Shown piece by piece: positions 63,411-64,000 of a stretch of DNA of 64,000 bases. The position numbers and the translations under genes are program-made. Positions within the stretch are counted from its first letter, which is position 1. Every line of letters starts with the position of its first letter. Where the stretch lies: contig NC_083382.1 in the NCBI RefSeq assembly GCF_031755915.1, positions 13,545,001 through 13,609,000 on the forward strand, given 5' to 3'. The notes below the pieces were generated by a model. It was not told the origin of the DNA, searched no databases, and worked only from the letters and a program-made list of their open reading frames with translations. The stretch is from Ziziphus jujuba. Taxonomy: Eukaryota > Streptophyta > Magnoliopsida > Rosales > Rhamnaceae.

Positions 63411-64000
63411 ATGGAGAAGGGAATAAAAGGGACGGTGACGTCAGTGTCGTCGATGTACCCGGCGGAAGAGGCGCAGAAGGCGGCGAAGCGCGTGCAGGAC
63501 GCCATAGCCGAGAAGCAGGAGGAGCTCGAACGCCTCCGAGACTTTATCTCCGACAATACCAACCTCGTCACCCTCGTTCAGAGACTCCCCGACCAACTCC
63601 AACACGATATCATGGTCAACTCCTTCGCTTCTTTCACTCTCTCTCCCTCTCTCTATCTCTCTATGAATTTGTATTCCTTTTTTTTTTTTTTTTTTTTTTG
63701 GGTTTTGAATTTTGGGACTGTTTGCTCTTGCAGGTACCGTTTGGAAAAGCCGCGTTTTTCCCTGGGCGTTTGAAACATACCAATGAATTCCTGGTAGTGT
63801 GTGCGTTTTTTTTTTTTTTCTTTTTTTTTCCTCCTCAGCGGCCAAACAGAGTTAAATTTTCGATAGTTGTCGTTTTTGCTATGACTTTTTATACCTGGCA
63901 GGTCCTTTTGGGAGATGGGTATTATGCAGAGAGAACGTCCATACAAACTATGGAGATTTTGAAAAGGAGAGGGAAGACTTTGCAATCCCAGGTCGATTCA
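63411..64000 (+). CDS. URI1: URI/prefoldin-like protein (RPB5-interacting), 5' part only
   Basis: Three exons are visible: 63411-63614, 63734-63793 and 63902 to the window edge. They join in frame for 121 residues before the sequence ends. The protein starts MEKGIKGTVTSVSSMYP. A helical stretch rich in Glu, Lys, Arg and Gln follows (EEAQKAAKRVQDAIAEKQEE), then the prefoldin-alpha-like core motif VPFGKAAFFPGRLKHTNEFL and LLGDGYYAERTS. These mark the family of unconventional prefoldin RPB5 interactor, a prefoldin-like co-chaperone linked to RNA polymerase assembly. An in-frame ATG at 63306 would add 35 residues unlike the family, so 63411 is preferred. Exon 1 is much richer in G+C than the surroundings. 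The 3' part lies beyond the window. Confidence 0.9.

Noticed and set aside
1..64000. tRNA, rRNA, CRISPR or prokaryotic operon features
   Set aside because: Scanned by eye for tRNA B-box-like motifs and regular spaced repeats; none convincing. The window is ordinary plant nuclear DNA.

Overview
This is a plant nuclear window, most likely from a eudicot. Introns are AT-rich with GT-AG (and a few GC-AG) borders. Noncoding DNA is full of (AT)n and poly(A/T) tracts, small foldback elements and LTR remnants. All recognisable genes are plant families. I found no prokaryotic, viral or CRISPR-type content.

Layout, left to right. (1) 1-4.0 kb: a small SBP-box transcription factor (SPL3/4/5 type, minus strand, 2 exons) with a miR156-complementary site just after its stop codon. 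(2) 4.6-29.5 kb: a tandem segmental duplication of about 12-13 kb per unit. Each unit carries one clade-II-like glutamate receptor-like (GLR) gene on the minus strand. The left copy (9685-16395) is a complete 5-exon gene of 872 codons. The right copy (19583-29443) keeps the same exon structure but is a pseudogene with three nonsense codons and three frameshifting indels. (3) 30.3-37.3 kb: an intact 14-exon BUB1 spindle-checkpoint kinase gene (plus). Its sixth intron holds a 1.7 kb nonautonomous LTR element with a perfect 5-bp target duplication. (4) 38.2-42.0 kb: a mitochondrial ADP/ATP carrier (plus) with an inferred 1.7 kb leader intron. (5) 42.5-43.4 kb: a small TIR element with a second foldback element nested in it. 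(6) 44.7-45.9 kb: an intronless secreted LRR protein, LRX-like but without an extensin domain. (7) 47.6-59.4 kb: a 14-exon membrane RING-H2 E3 ligase of the FLYING SAUCER (FLY1/FLY2) family (minus). (8) 60.7-61.7 kb: a long foldback element. (9) 63.4 kb to the right edge: the first three exons of a URI/prefoldin-like gene (plus).

The genes do not form one pathway. The order BUB1 - ADP/ATP carrier - LRR - FLY looks like an old conserved block. From memory of locus numbers, Arabidopsis keeps carrier-LRR-FLY1 on chromosome 4 and BUB1-FLY2 on chromosome 2. I saw no convincing undescribed system. The most interesting features are the GLR duplication with one dying copy, the small elements inside genes, and the splice-site oddities in BUB1. 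Exon borders were assigned by eye from splice sites, frame continuity and family conservation. UTR ends and transcription starts are mostly not determined.
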